Below are positions 22,201 to 30,804 of a DNA stretch of 64,000 nt, in pieces (position 1 is the stretch's first letter; every line of letters begins with the position of its first letter). A program made the position numbers and the translations under genes. This DNA comes from Pteria penguin (lineage: Eukaryota; Mollusca; Bivalvia; Pterioida; Pteriidae): the NCBI GenBank assembly GCA_035048485.1, contig CM068588.1:2418001-2482000 (forward strand), read 5' to 3'. The notes beneath the pieces were generated by a model. It saw nothing but the letters and a program-made list of their open reading frames with translations, was not told the origin of the DNA and made no database searches.

Positions 22201-24822
22201 AATCATGAGTTATAAGGTATATATACAGGCAGTCTTGATCGTCTGTGGTGTTAGTGTAGGTCATGAACCCTAGGAGATTTGGTGCCTGAGAGACAGACTT
22301 GCTTCCCCGTGCGAAAATTAAAACTTTTCATTTTCATTATCTGTTACAATTTTGCATACTAAAAATTTTGTAGGATATCGAAATGAAGATATCCTATATA
22401 CATAGATTACAGTATTATCTCTTAATCCCTTTACCTCAATATACATGTATATTGTTACCTCTCATCTGTCTGATGATAGCACTCGACTTATCGGATTCTA
22501 TAGTATTCCTGTCCTTTCCCAGCATGCCTGATCCCAGTAAGGTTCTACGACTGTTGATCCATGAGCCACAGGAGTACTGATAGAAATCAACACATGGATT
22601 GATGGTGAAGTTAATACGTCCTAGGGTCTCGTAAGCAATGGACTGACATCGTGGAGTATTACACATTTCCGGACTGCGCGTTGGTCTTGATGCCGTTGGT
22701 TTCGGTGTTGTCGTTGGTTTCGGTGTTGTCGTTGGTTTAGGAGTTGTCGTTGGTTTAGGAGTTGTTGGTCGTGGTGTAGTGGTCGGTATTGGTGTGGTCG
22801 GTCTTAGTGTTGTGAGTTGTGGTGTTGTGGTGGGTTGTGGTGTAGTTGTTGGTTTACGTGTAGTTGGTTTTGGTGTTGTTGTTGTTGGTATTGGTGTTGT
22901 GGGTTTGGGTGTTGTGGTTGGTTTCTGTGTGGTGGTTAGTGTTGGTGTTGTGGTTGGTGTAGGTGTAGTGGGTGTTGGCGTTGTGGTTGGTCTTGGTGTC
23001 ATTGGTTTTGGTGTTGTGGTTGGTTTCTGTGTGGTGGTTGGTCTTGGTGTTGTGGATGGTCTTGGCGTCGTTGGTTTTGGTATTGTGGTTGGTTTCTGTG
23101 TGGTGGTTGGTCTTGGTGTTGTGGTTGGTTTAGGTGTAGTGGGTGTTGGTGTTGTGGTTGGTCTTGGTGTAGTTGGTTTTGGTGTTGTGGTTGGTTTTTG
23201 TGTGGTTGGTTTAGGTGTAGTTGGTTTTGGTGTAGTTGGTTTTGGTGTTGTGGTTGGTGTTTTCGTCGTTGTTGGTCTAGGTGTTGATGGTTTGGGTGTT
23301 GTGGTCGGTCTTGATGTAGTTGGTTTTTGTGTTGTGGTTGTTTTTTGTGTCGTTGTTGGTCTTGGTGTTGTTGGTTTTAGTGTTGTGAATGTGGGTGATG
23401 TAGTAAGTAGTGACGTTGTTATTTGATATGGGGTTATTGTCGGTATACTTGTTGACGGTGGTTGGAGTGGTTTCCTTGTTATAGAGGTAGTCAGGATGGC
23501 TGCCTTTGAGGTAGTGGTAAATCTATTGATATTTGTAGAAGGGGGTATATCGGAAGTTGAAATGTCATTTATTGCACTAGAGTTTTTTCTGTTTCGTAGC
23601 AAAGGAGATGCCAGCTGTGAAAAAAAAAAATAGAAATGGTCATAATATAACTATGAGTGCATAATATCAATATCAAACAGAAAACCCAATTTCTACCACA
23701 TACATATATGATGTTGAAACTAATTACAAAACAATGACGCTATATACTAACTGCACCATAACTTTAAAATTCCTGCATGATCAAGTAGTTAGTGAACAGG
23801 TCCAGCGAGTTCAAAACCAGAACTTGTATCATGGTGATCGTGAAACATTCGTCGCTAAGAACCAAGTGTGAACAGTAGACCTGTGACAACGTCTAGTCTG
23901 GTTATATTGGTTTAAACAAAATTTAATTCAAAATTTTGAACAGTAATATAACTATACAAAGTCCATGTTGTGAAGTGAGCAACAAGATGATAATTTTATA
24001 TCAAGCTCTCTCCAAAAAAAAAAAAAAAACAAATATATGTTAGTCGCTCATACAAAATAGGTATCATTATTTGATATTTTCTTTAAAAATGCAATAGAAT
24101 AGACGACTTTTGACAATTTCATCACAGAACATTCAGCTCGTATGCGGATCAAGAATACGGTTGTAACCCCATCTATTTCAATGGTAAAATTCTGTAAAGC
24201 CATTTTACTAGTTTTGGGGCTGTCCCTTTCATGCACAATTTTACCACCAGAGAGTGGAATACTGTCTCCCCCTTCTTGAGAAAGATTTGATCCGCCCCTG
24301 TATGCTAGATCCGCCCCTGTAGCTTACCGTCTTGAGTTCACTGATGTTGTTGTCGAGACTCTGCAGGGAAGTGACAAGTACCCCTACCACTATGATCAGT
24401 ATGAGAATAGCAATCGCCAGGTACCCAGAGATTGCCAGCACTGTCTTCTCCACCTGCGAGCATTTACTCCCCTTTTTCGCAGCCTCATCCTTCTTGTCTG
24501 AATTTCTGCTACCTGATGATGTAGGGTTAACGCTGAACTCTCCTGTGCTTTGTGCCACCGGCAGATCCCAGTCGAAGTCATAAAAGGAGTATGCAGGGTT
24601 AGGGCGACCTTGCAGTAAAACCTTCCCCGGCGAAACTGATGAGGCAAGCACCAAGTCTTGACCATTACCGTTAAAACCATGTATGTTGGAGTTGAGGAGA
24701 GCCAGTAGTTCCCGAGGAGGTCGTCGCGGCAATGTCCTTATAGCCACAGACCGGATGTCCCCGATGTATCCATGGAATTCCTCATCGGCGAAATCCCGCA
24801 TATCACCCGACCACCAAGGCAT
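4356..24822 (-). CDS. M13 (neprilysin/ECE-like) membrane protein with mucin stalk, probably inactive
   Basis: A 13-exon minus-strand gene; the exons join in frame to 3438 nt (1145 aa plus stop). Order: cytoplasmic tail (1-127), membrane helix (about 128-152), Pro/Thr-rich stalk (about 200-470), M13 ectodomain (about 475-1145). M13 hallmarks seen: CNTPRC...[14 protein letters not shown] at the start, [29 protein letters not shown], and the C-terminal [18 protein letters not shown]. In this family HExxH plus a Glu in GENIAD bind zinc for ectopeptidase cleavage of peptides. Here the HExxH position reads QIINI, GENIAD reads GQIEAG, the family's CxxW end reads CSIM, and about 40 residues around the usual GGWP segment are missing between exons 3 and 4. 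All introns found are GT/AG with matching phases and there is no stop, so this looks like an intact pseudo-enzyme, not a dead gene. Expected location is the plasma membrane with the ectodomain outside; ligand unknown. Confidence 0.85.
4456..5200 (-). other. Intron 12 of the M13-like gene, unique part
   Basis: Intronic sequence between exon 13 and the SINE. It contains three short ATCATCACAATCATGATTTTG-type repeats at about 4490-4580. A short open frame at 4742-4939 (+) shows no family resemblance. Nothing else is supported. Confidence 0.5.
5200..5472 (-). mobile_element. tRNA-derived SINE, family 1
   Basis: On the minus strand it starts GCCGACGTGACTCAGTGGAC (A-box-like), continues to a B-box-like GCTTCGATTTCC, and then to a conserved body including AAGATTCCTCA-type sequence. 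Copies with the same body lie at about 20070-20290 and 46680-46915. Its tRNA-like head joins directly onto the 50-bp minisatellite, at a shared GCCGRC. Confidence 0.65.
5470..6917 (-). repeat. 50-bp tandem array of an exon end plus 5' splice site
   Basis: Twenty-nine near-identical 49-50-bp units. On the gene strand each holds AGTCAATCATTACAG|GTAAT followed by TCTTCATACTGTGGTAAAGC. The part before the bar is the 3' end of exon 12 and the part after it is the start of intron 12, so every unit repeats a consensus donor. Variation is mostly C/G and T/C at a few fixed positions, and higher-order blocks repeat (5870-6050 resembles 6160-6350), a sign of recent block duplication. Confidence 0.9.
6894..6943 (-). 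CDS. M13-like gene exon 12, seed of the 50-bp array
   Basis: A 50-nt exon behind the strong acceptor GTTTTTTTTCAG|GGGATG. It encodes [16 protein letters not shown] plus AG, in place of the family's 'VWC....HSP..FR'; the Cys is kept but Trp and the HSP motif are not. The donor TTACAG|GTAATT gives phase 0 to 2, exactly what exons 11 and 13 need. Its last ~23 nt and donor are the repeat unit of the 5470-6917 array. If the intron is retained, the next codon is TAA. Confidence 0.7.
7262..7360 (-). CDS. M13-like gene exon 11
   Basis: It encodes [20 protein letters not shown] then [13 protein letters not shown], a clear match to 'LPGL.LT..QLFF..FAQ'. The acceptor is TTATATAG|GAATAT and the donor GCTCAG|GTAACG, phase 0 to 0. 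Confidence 0.85.
7584..7759. mobile_element. Pogo/Tigger-like MITE
   Basis: A 176-bp element with inverted ends CAGTAAAACCTGT... and ...ACAGGTTTGACTG, flanked by TA on both sides, as expected for the Tc1/mariner-pogo superfamily. The interior repeats GTCTATAAAGGCCAC-like sequence. It has no coding capacity. It lies in intron 10 of the M13-like gene. Confidence 0.7.
7920..8110. repeat. tRNA-like fragment and imperfect hairpin
   Basis: At 7923-7985 (+) TTCAATGGTCAAG and GATTCAAATCCC look like the A and B boxes of a tRNA-derived SINE. Just after it, GTTTGTTTATACA...TTTGAATCATCC (8018-8053) is roughly inverted at 8088-8118, which would fold as a hairpin or mark a small MITE. Both lie in intron 10 of the M13-like gene. 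Confidence 0.4.
8425..8490 (-). CDS. M13-like gene exon 10
   Basis: A 66-nt exon encoding [20 protein letters not shown] (then IQ), at the place of the family's 'TLGENIADNGGL..AY'. The zinc-binding Glu is replaced (GQIEAG). The acceptor is GCATTGCAG|ACATC and the donor ATTCAG|GTACTA, phase 0 to 0. Sequence match is weak; position and phase give most of the support. Confidence 0.6.
8901..9007 (-). CDS. M13-like gene exon 9
   Basis: It reads [19 protein letters not shown], then [16 protein letters not shown], matching the 'G.L..WW......F......C...QY' segment. The acceptor is TTTTCAG|GATCTT and the donor AATACG|GTAAGA, phase 1 to 0. Confidence 0.8.
9300..11781 (-). repeat. 33/34-bp tandem array of an exon end plus 5' splice site
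   Basis: Roughly 70 units fill almost all of intron 8. On the gene strand a unit reads TCTCAGATAATTAACATAGC then TTATG|GTAAGGCC. The portion before the bar is the last ~25 nt of exon 8 and GTAAGG is its donor. Units of 33 nt stay open and translate as [11 protein letters not shown] repeats, which explains several spurious open frames; units of 34 nt shift the frame. Variants replace AGCTTATG by ATTGCTTATG or AGAGCTTATG. A few units lose part of the exon-derived segment. Confidence 0.9.
11756..11863 (-). CDS. M13-like gene exon 8: degenerate zinc-site exon
   Basis: It encodes [20 protein letters not shown] then [15 protein letters not shown]. By spacing from the preceding block and to the following FW segment, SQIINIAYG stands where active M13 enzymes have GHEITHGFD, so both zinc His and the catalytic Glu are absent. 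The acceptor is TATATCAG|GTATTC and the donor GCTTATG|GTAAGG, phase 1 to 1. The exon's last ~25 nt and its donor are the unit of the adjoining tandem array. Confidence 0.75.
12125..15062. repeat. 22-bp minisatellite, about 130 copies
   Basis: The unit is ACAGGATAACGTCTGCTATA plus AT, with recurring variants GGCTAACG, GGTTAACG, CCATGTTAC and CCATCATAC. It fills most of intron 7 of the M13-like gene. On the gene strand each unit carries TATTATAGCAG, which resembles a weak splice acceptor, but no exon end is included here, unlike the arrays in introns 8 and 12. Confidence 0.9.
15150..15445. repeat. Compound microsatellite (GAA)n, (GAT)n, (TAG)n
   Basis: Runs of GAA (15163-15213), GAT (15229-15276) and mixed AAG/TAG triplets (15295-15442) lie next to the 22-bp array in intron 7. 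They produce open frames of Ser, Phe or Leu runs on the minus strand that are not genes. Confidence 0.9.
15636..16368 (-). CDS. M13-like gene exon 7: central helical M13 region
   Basis: A 733-nt exon (phase 0 to 1), with acceptor TAATTACAG|GCAATA and donor TTCTAG|GTAAAA. It spans the region equivalent to 'YL..L...L....L.NY..WR' through 'W.RC...V...M..A' (here [20 protein letters not shown]) to the 'DR.EW...P..VNAFY' block (here [12 protein letters not shown]). The conserved Asn-Ala substrate-binding pair is not visible at that last block. Confidence 0.85.
16369..18000. repeat. Intron 6 arrays: ~64-bp degenerate and 33-bp regular repeats
   Basis: From 16369 to about 16860 the intron is plain AT-rich sequence. 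From 16870 to 17555 diverged ~64-bp units run AATGTCTTTATATGACACTG, CCTTGATAATATC and so on. From 17572 to 17995 thirteen regular 33-bp units run GTCCTAAATGTCTTTATAAA then CAAGGCAAGCACT. Because 33 is a multiple of three, the minus strand stays open over 141 codons ([11 protein letters not shown] repeats), which is not a gene. The two arrays share the CTAAATGTCTTTATA core, so one probably grew from the other. Confidence 0.85.
18069..18124 (-). CDS. M13-like gene exon 6
   Basis: A 56-nt exon encoding [19 protein letters not shown], the family's 'V..LE..IA' helix. The acceptor is TCATTTCAG|AACG and the donor GCTCAG|GTATCA. Phase 1 to 0 fits both neighbours. Confidence 0.75.
18125..18382 (+). 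mobile_element. Intron 5 with a tRNA-like SINE fragment
   Basis: At 18250-18320 (+) GTTGCTCAATGGTTACGGCT and CGTTCGAATTCGAATC resemble tRNA A and B boxes. No cloverleaf or full element is visible. The rest of the intron is unremarkable. Confidence 0.35.
18383..18563 (-). CDS. M13-like gene exon 5 with acidic Gly/Tyr insert
   Basis: It begins [19 protein letters not shown], matching the helix 'AYVDFMISVARLI' of the family. It continues with about 40 residues dominated by Gly, Tyr, Asp and Ser ([20 protein letters not shown]), an insertion I do not know from M13 proteins. The acceptor is TGCTCAG|GTGGC and the donor ACCACAG|GTAGTG, phase 0 to 1. Confidence 0.75.
18564..19799. repeat. Intron 4 with degenerate repeats and (TA)n
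   Basis: From 18620 to 18920 a loose repeat of ACCGATTTTGTTCTAGCATT-like sequence recurs. A long (TA)n run covers about 19155-19245. The remainder (19250-19799) shows no coding signal. Confidence 0.55.
19800..19978 (-). CDS. M13-like gene exon 4
   Basis: It encodes [20 protein letters not shown], then [20 protein letters not shown], which follows the beta-rich 'FVGTDDKN...IDQPRLGLP' section of M13 proteins. The acceptor is TTTATAG|TGACG and the donor TTAGAG|GTTAGA, phase 1 to 0. A downstream AG (GTCAG|ACC) would also keep the frame, so the exact start is uncertain by 8 bases. Confidence 0.65.
20070..20290 (-). mobile_element. tRNA-derived SINE, family 1, degraded copy
   Basis: It shares the body GTGAGGAATCTTTTACATGC, CACACCTACCGTGACACGGG and ACCTCGGTTTTACTCTCTTA with the SINEs at 5200 and 46680. 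It lies in intron 3 of the M13-like gene, exactly where the otherwise expected GGWP-segment exon would fall. Confidence 0.6.
20513..20620 (-). CDS. M13-like gene exon 3
   Basis: It reads [19 protein letters not shown] then [17 protein letters not shown], matching the family's 'KA...FYRSCMN' segment. The acceptor is TCATACAG|AGCTCC and the donor ACAAAG|GTACAA. Phase is 1 to 1. Confidence 0.75.
20621..22458. repeat. Intron 2 with ~56-bp minisatellite and tRNA-like fragment
   Basis: From 20830 to 21740 about sixteen units run CTGATAACTTCTATCTATGT then AACGGACTCAACGGAAGCAC and CTGCTTGATGCATGGT. At about 21860-21950 the minus strand has CGAGTTCGAATCCGAC and GACTGGTTGATATCGGGG, like B and A boxes of a tRNA-derived SINE. 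The remainder has no coding signal. Confidence 0.8.
22459..23614 (-). CDS. M13-like gene exon 2: Pro/Thr mucin stalk and start of M13 domain
   Basis: The acceptor is TTTTTCACAG|CTGGC and the donor AGAG|GTAACA (phase 0 to 1). The middle (about 22690-23420) is a coding minisatellite producing [21 protein letters not shown] repeats, which should be heavily O-glycosylated and rod-like. The last 75 residues carry [14 protein letters not shown] and [14 protein letters not shown], the opening signature of the M13 ectodomain. The antisense frame (22779-23426, +) is open and Val/Gly-rich only because of this repeat. Confidence 0.85.
23615..24327 (-). other. Intron 1 of the M13-like gene
   Basis: This is unique AT-rich sequence. 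A 62-codon open frame at 24048-24236 (-) has no family resemblance or splice support. Near the exon 1 donor, two GATCCGCCCCTGT copies (24289-24320) resemble the tail of a dispersed repeat. Confidence 0.45.
24328..24822 (-). CDS. M13-like gene exon 1: cytoplasmic tail and membrane anchor
   Basis: This exon encodes 165 residues starting at the ATG at 24822. It contains a hydrophilic tail rich in Asp/Pro/Ser, a Lys-rich stretch ([11 protein letters not shown]), and a single hydrophobic helix with no cleavage motif, as expected for a type II signal anchor. The donor is AAGACG|GTAAGC, phase 0. No 5' UTR intron is claimed. Confidence 0.85.
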
Positions 24823-26110
24823 TTTATCCAGCTACAAGCGGTATACGGCATACATTGAACATACGCAGTTTACTTTTACTATAGTACCTATACATTGTTA
24901 ATCTACTTGACCTGGACGTATGTATTTGGGGTGAAAGTTACCTATTGTTCTTTAGTTTAAATGTGGTTTAATTCATAATCCGCGAGTAAAGATTTGCACA
25001 TTTGCTTGTCCCGGTAAAATTTATATCATTACCCACTTAAAGAGATATTAATCCGTGTATTTTAAATATTTCAAATCCTATTTATAGATCCCATATTGAT
25101 GAATTGTGAGGAAATAATGATCGTCTTTCGGTTTACAAGTATGTTTCATTTCTTTTCTGAATGAAAAAAACAAAACTCGTATTATAAGAACTGTTCCTTA
25201 TAACTAACATTATGCATTGACATTCTCAGCTAAAAGATTTAGACTTGTATTCTGTATAATATATAGAATCACGTATGTCTACACTAACTGGCAAAATTTG
25301 GCCATCTTATATATGCAAATTATGACAGGTGAGATAAATCTATAACTATCGTGTCCGAATGGGACTGAAATATCCCACGGTGAGCTAGAAACTATAACTG
25401 TCCTGTCCTAATGGGACTGATATACCCCATGGGGAGCTAAAACTATAACTGTCCTGTCCTAACGGGACTGATATACCCCATGGGGAGCTAAAAACTATAA
25501 CTGTCCTGTCCTAACGGGACTGATATACCCCATGGGGAGCTAAAACTATAACTGTCCTGTCATAACGGGACTTATTTACCCTATGGGGAGATAAAAACTA
25601 TAACTGTCGTGTCCTAACCGGACTGATATACCCCATGGGGAGCTAAAACTATAACTGTCCTCTCCTAATGGGACTTATATACCCAATGGGGAGCTAAAAC
25701 TATAACTGTCCTGTCCTAATGGGACTGATATACCCCATGGGGAGCTAAAACTATAACTGTCCTGTCCTAATGGGACTTATATACCCAATGGGGAGATAAA
25801 AACTATAACTGTCCTGTCCTAAAGGCACTGATATACCCCATGGGGAGCTAAAACTATAACTGTCCTATCCTAATGGGACTGATATACCCCATGGGGAGCT
25901 AAAACTATAACTGTCTTGTCCTAACGGGACTGATATACCCCGCAGTGAGCTGAAACTATGCATGTCCTGTCCTACCGGACTAATATACTCCGCATGAAGC
26001 TGAAACTGTAACTGTCCTGCCGTAATGAGACTGATATACCCCGCGGGGAGCGAAAACTATAACTGTCCTCATCTATTGGGACTGATATACCCGTAGGGAG
26101 TCGTGAATAC

Positions 26111-26143
<33 letters not shown>

Positions 26144-27240
26144 GGGGGAAACTAGTAATCTTGACAGTGATGATGAAATAGATATTTTCAAACCGAATTT
26201 AGCAAAACCTCAATATTTTCAATTCTGCTATATAGCTGCGTATGAAGGGCGCTACAATTCTAGTTTAATAGAGACACTCACAAAAACATCGTATGCATCA
26301 CGATGTAATTACCAAGAATTAGAATATTTCTCGACAAATAAATTTGAACGACTTGATTTAGAAAGCGAATTGCATGAATTTGAAAAGTGTCTTGAGGTGA
26401 ATGTGAAAATGTTCATTTATGTCTTTATTTATTTTATTTATTTATAATTTATCTATTTTTTTCATTTTTTCAGTATTTTATTTATTCGTTTATCATCTAT
26501 TTTATTTTTTATTTATCATTGTTTGAAATTTTTCAGTGTTTCACTGCAAAGCTATACTTGTTTAGCAAAATTCATGAGGAAGTTCACATTCCCTGTTGTG
26601 AGTTTGTTGGATAAGTCACTATCGTACAGTAAGGAATACCTGTCCATAGCTCACCTTCGTCCTGAGTTAAGTGCAATAAGATGCCATGAAGAAGTAAGCA
26701 TTACCTGTCCACCACTCATGTTCGCCATGAGTTGAGTGCAATAACATGCCATGAAGAAGTAAGCATCATCTGTCCACCGCTCACGCCCGCCATGAAATCG
26801 GTGCAATAACATGCCATGAAGAAGTAAGCACCACCTGTCCACCGCTCAGGCCGCCAGGAGTTAGGTGCAATAACATGCCATAAAGAAGTAAGCATCCCCT
26901 GCTGACTGGCTTCACCCATTTAAGTTTTGTGGTGGTGTAGGCGTTTCCTACCGGTCGTTCACACACCCCGAGTCAGAGAAATCAGGATCCATGGAGAATA
27001 AAGCACCCACTACCGTTAATATACACAGTATGTTTCTACAATATTCTGAACGAGAGATAATAAATATTATGTAGAAAAGTCGTCATTGTACTGAATCATG
27101 CCGTACATCTCTGCGATTACCTACTTATCCATTTACTACACAATTCCTTCATCACCAATGATAGTACATGTATTACACTAGAAATGATAATACCAATATA
27201 AAAACATTATTAAATATTGCTATTATTATTATTATTGTTG

Positions 27241-27312
<72 letters not shown>

Positions 27313-27384
27313 GTTTTATTATAAATATTAATTCTAATAATTATATGATGATGATAAAGATAATAACGATAATGATAATAATAG

Positions 27385-27430
<46 letters not shown>

Positions 27431-27600
27431 AACAATAATAATAGTAATTAGAATGATAACAATAATAATAACGAATTGTAATATAAAATAATTAGTATTA
27501 CGATGTTTGCTCGTTAAACAATGATAATGTTGACGTAACTATTAGAGTTATTCCTCCTTACTGTTTTTAATTAATAAATCGAAACTGAAACCAACAGGAA
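24823..27600. repeat. Upstream of the M13-like gene: 51-bp minisatellite and other repeats
   Basis: From 24823 to 25340 the sequence is AT-rich and would hold the gene's promoter, but no element can be named. From 25340 to 26100 about fourteen 51-bp units run ACTATAACTGTCCTGTCCTA then ACGGGACTGATATACCCCAT and GGGGAGCTAAA. A (GA)n run covers 26110-26147. The open frame 26103-26447 (+) is not recognised. From 26680 to 26925 four ~58-bp units (GCCATGAAGAAGTAAGCA..) relate to the retroelement-tail motif. Long (ATT)n and (GAT)n runs lie at 27216-27310 and 27383-27430. Confidence 0.7.
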
Positions 27601-27639
27601 ATATATCCATTGTAAAGGTATCCTCACAATCACGGAACT

Positions 27640-30600
27640 ATGAACAACTCTAGTGAGAGAGCTCACTTCCTGGAGCAGAATTGTCGGGTAGATTGGCCGA
27701 CATGGACCTGTATCTTCTCCAATGTGTGTGGTCTGATCAGCACTTCGTTATGGTTCATCGTCTTGTTACCGCAAGTACTGAAAAACTTCCGACGTAAATC
27801 AGTGGCTGGACTCAGTATATTATGGGCGACTGCAAACTTCACAGCGTCTCTGATCAATTTGTTCTTTGTCTTCCTTTATGCCGAAATACCGCTTTATGGC
27901 AGAATAAACAGCGTCTACATGCCGATACTTGAGTTCACGATCTTGGTACAGTTTTGGGTCTTTGATCACACGTCCAAGCGTTACAAGCTGTCGTATGCAG
28001 GGATTTGTCTTACAGTCTGGGCTCTCATAATAAGCCTAAACTTGGTCCTCCATATCTACTCTGAACTACAATGGGTTGCCATAGCACTATGGTGTGTGGA
28101 GACATTTCCCCAGGTAAAGTATACATTCTATTAAGTTATGGGTATGTAAAACTATCATTTCAGATCTATAGAGTTAATATAAAGGGTCTATATAGGTATA
28201 ATATTTCCTTGGGTAATTTACAGGTATTCGATAGGTTCAGAGATCAAAGGCAAAAGCAAAAAAGGAAGGGGGGGGGGTGTAGCCCTTCACTTTGGCTGAC
28301 ATGTAAAATAACCTCCCATACTTTCTTGAGACATGGAATAGTAAACCATGACTGTTTTACAATTATACCTGTCCCTTATTTGCTTTGTCTAATATCTATT
28401 TATATCTTCACATTGTAATACTAAGGTATGATTGTTTAATGTAAAATTTTACACCTTTTTCATATTCAGTTCACATGATGTGTAAATGTACGTAAGTTTT
28501 CGTTCCTTCTTATTTTACAACGCATTGAAAAACACCAAATATTCTCGTACATATGCCTATGTGATTCCCTAACCTATGTCACACGACCTGTGTGATATAC
28601 TGATGTGTTTGACACGATTACTTACTCGGCACAGAACTATTTAGCACACTTATCTATGTCAGAGACCTATTTACACACTGACATATTCGACACATACTTA
28701 TTTAGCATATACACCTATGTCAATGACCTATGTATATACTGACCTATTGGATAAATAGAGATCTATTTAGCACATAAATCTATGCCAGTGACCTATATAT
28801 CACTGACCTACTCGGCACATAGACCTATTAAGCACACCAATCTATGTCAGAAACTTTTATACACAATGTCCTATTTGGCACACAGACATATTTAGTGCAT
28901 AAACCTATGCCAGTGACATATATACACAGTGACAAACTTGTGACATAGATCTATTTAGCACATAAACCAATGTCAGTGACCTATATACACATTGACCTAT
29001 TTGGCTCACAGACCTATTTAGCATACTAACCTATGTCAGAGACCTTTATACACTGTAACCTACTGGGCACGCAGACTTATTTAGCACATAAACCTATTTC
29101 AGAAACCTATATATACACTGACCTTTTTGGCATATAGACCTATTAAGCACATAAACCTATGTCATTGACCTATGTACATACGGACTTATTTGGTACATAG
29201 ACCTATTTAGCACATAAACATATGTCAGTGACCTATATATACACTGACATATTCTACACGCTTGTCTAGCCACACTGACATAAATATACACTGAACTGTT
29301 ATACATGCAAATCTAGTGGGTACATAATTGCCCCATTTATAACATTGGTTTATTTGATTCGCTATTTTCATTTTCTTTGCATAAAAGTCTATATATAGAA
29401 AAAAGAATAAGACTTGGCTGGATGACTAAAACCACCATGGATAGCTCTGGTATGAAATGTATGAGTTATAAAGACCCTAGAAAATGTTGGATTGCGACGG
29501 CTACTTAGCGGGGTCTATCATAGAGACTAAAGTTGGAATCGTTAATATTACATGGATTTATAATAATTTTATTCACTTGTTTATTTATTTATTTATTTAT
29601 TTATTTTTATTTATTTATTATTTAATGAATCTCATTTATTTATATAGATATTTTGTACAATAATGTATTTTAAGGAAACAGCTTACTACATTAATTTGTT
29701 TTTTTTTTTTTGTTTTTTTTTACACATTAGGTTACACCTTCACTAATTGTATTTTAATAGTGCTACTGTCAAATCTTATATATTTATATATGTAGATCTG
29801 TACATTATGCTGACATTGTTTTACCGAATAAATATCTATCTATCTATCTGTTACTGGTTTACAAGCGAAATTAATTTTTCATGTAATTACGACATTATAA
29901 ATTTTACTATGTAAGCAGAGAGTGTAAGTTGTCACTATATAACTATATACAACATGTACAGTAATTCTTAAGTCGGTTTTCAAGTCTTCATCTCATCTAA
30001 TTTCGGTAGTTAGATTTCTCTACAAATACTTTTGACTTCACTAAAAGACATTATTTGTGAAGATGTGCATCTTGTGCATATGGTCTGTATGTCCTTAGAA
30101 TTAGAAACCACCTACATTGAAAGGGTGTAGAAATGTGTACACGTGATACTTCCATCAATAAGTACAAATGTATGTCCATTTAATGTCTTTAAGAATGCAG
30201 TAGTTTTAGATATAAGTTATTTTGATCATCTCTGTTTCAGATATTTCTCAACTTCAAATTGCATTCTACTGCAGGACAGTCCACTTCATCAGTGGCTATA
30301 GCACTTGTGGGGAAAATGACCGACTTTCTGTCTACATACGGACTTGTACTTCCCATTCAGTACGTCATCATGACCTACTTTTCTAGCAGCGTGGCTTATG
30401 TGAACGGTATACAAGTAGCGTGGTACTACAGGAGTCAAACCCAGATTTTGCCTTTTGATGACACACACTATGGAATGGTAGAGGAAGAGGATCACGACGT
30501 CATAGATGACGCACACCATGCTATAGTTGAAGGAGAGAGGAACGATGATACGGCAACCTTGCGACAATCCCGTTTCATCCTCCCGAGTGCGCAGAAGTTG

Positions 30601-30804
30601 TGTTTTATAATCCTACTGACATGCTGCCTTGCATTATATGCTTATGGTGTTATATGGGCTACACATTCCTATATAAGCATTTTGGCGCCCTCTTCTTTAC
30701 TGCTGGTCACACTCGGAGCTATGATGTACTACAATAGGGAAGAGGTTTCCCAAATGTCATGTTTATGTCATGATCGACAAAGTGTCGAATGTCATGTTAA
30801 TTGA
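27640..30804 (+). CDS. PQ-loop (SLC66-like) membrane protein, copy A
   Basis: Two exons: 27640-28113 and 30241-30804, donor CCCCAG|GTAAAG, acceptor TGTTTCAG|ATATTT, phase 0; 345 aa. The PQ-loop family comprises seven-helix transporters of lysosomal and other membranes (cystinosin, SLC66A). Motif 1 (about 37-75) is VLLPQVLKNFRRKSVAGLS. Motif 2 straddles the splice junction: VETFPQ|IFLNFKLHSTAGQS. About seven hydrophobic helices are visible. Between the last two helices lies an acidic loop (about 221-265) with LPFDDTHYGMVEEEDHD and IDDAHHAIVEGE. No signal peptide is seen; N-glycosylation is possible at NNSS near the N-terminus. Substrate unknown. First of four tandem copies; upstream lies a microsatellite. 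Ends CHVN-TGA. Confidence 0.85.
28555..29290. repeat. Intronic ~62-bp minisatellite in copy A
   Basis: Units read CTATGTCAGTGACCTATATA then CACACTGACCTATTTGGCAC, ATAGACCTATTTAGCACATA and so on. About eleven diverged copies are present. Homologous arrays sit in the introns of copies B (33850-34335) and C (39390-40240) but not D. Confidence 0.8.

Noticed and set aside
22779..23426. 215-codon plus-strand Val/Gly-rich frame
   Set aside because: Antisense shadow of the Pro/Thr stalk exon, whose strand is fixed by M13 sequence and splice phases.
26103..26447. 114-codon plus-strand frame after a (GA)n run
   Set aside because: No recognisable domain, start lies in the microsatellite, and no splice partner is visible; left uncalled.
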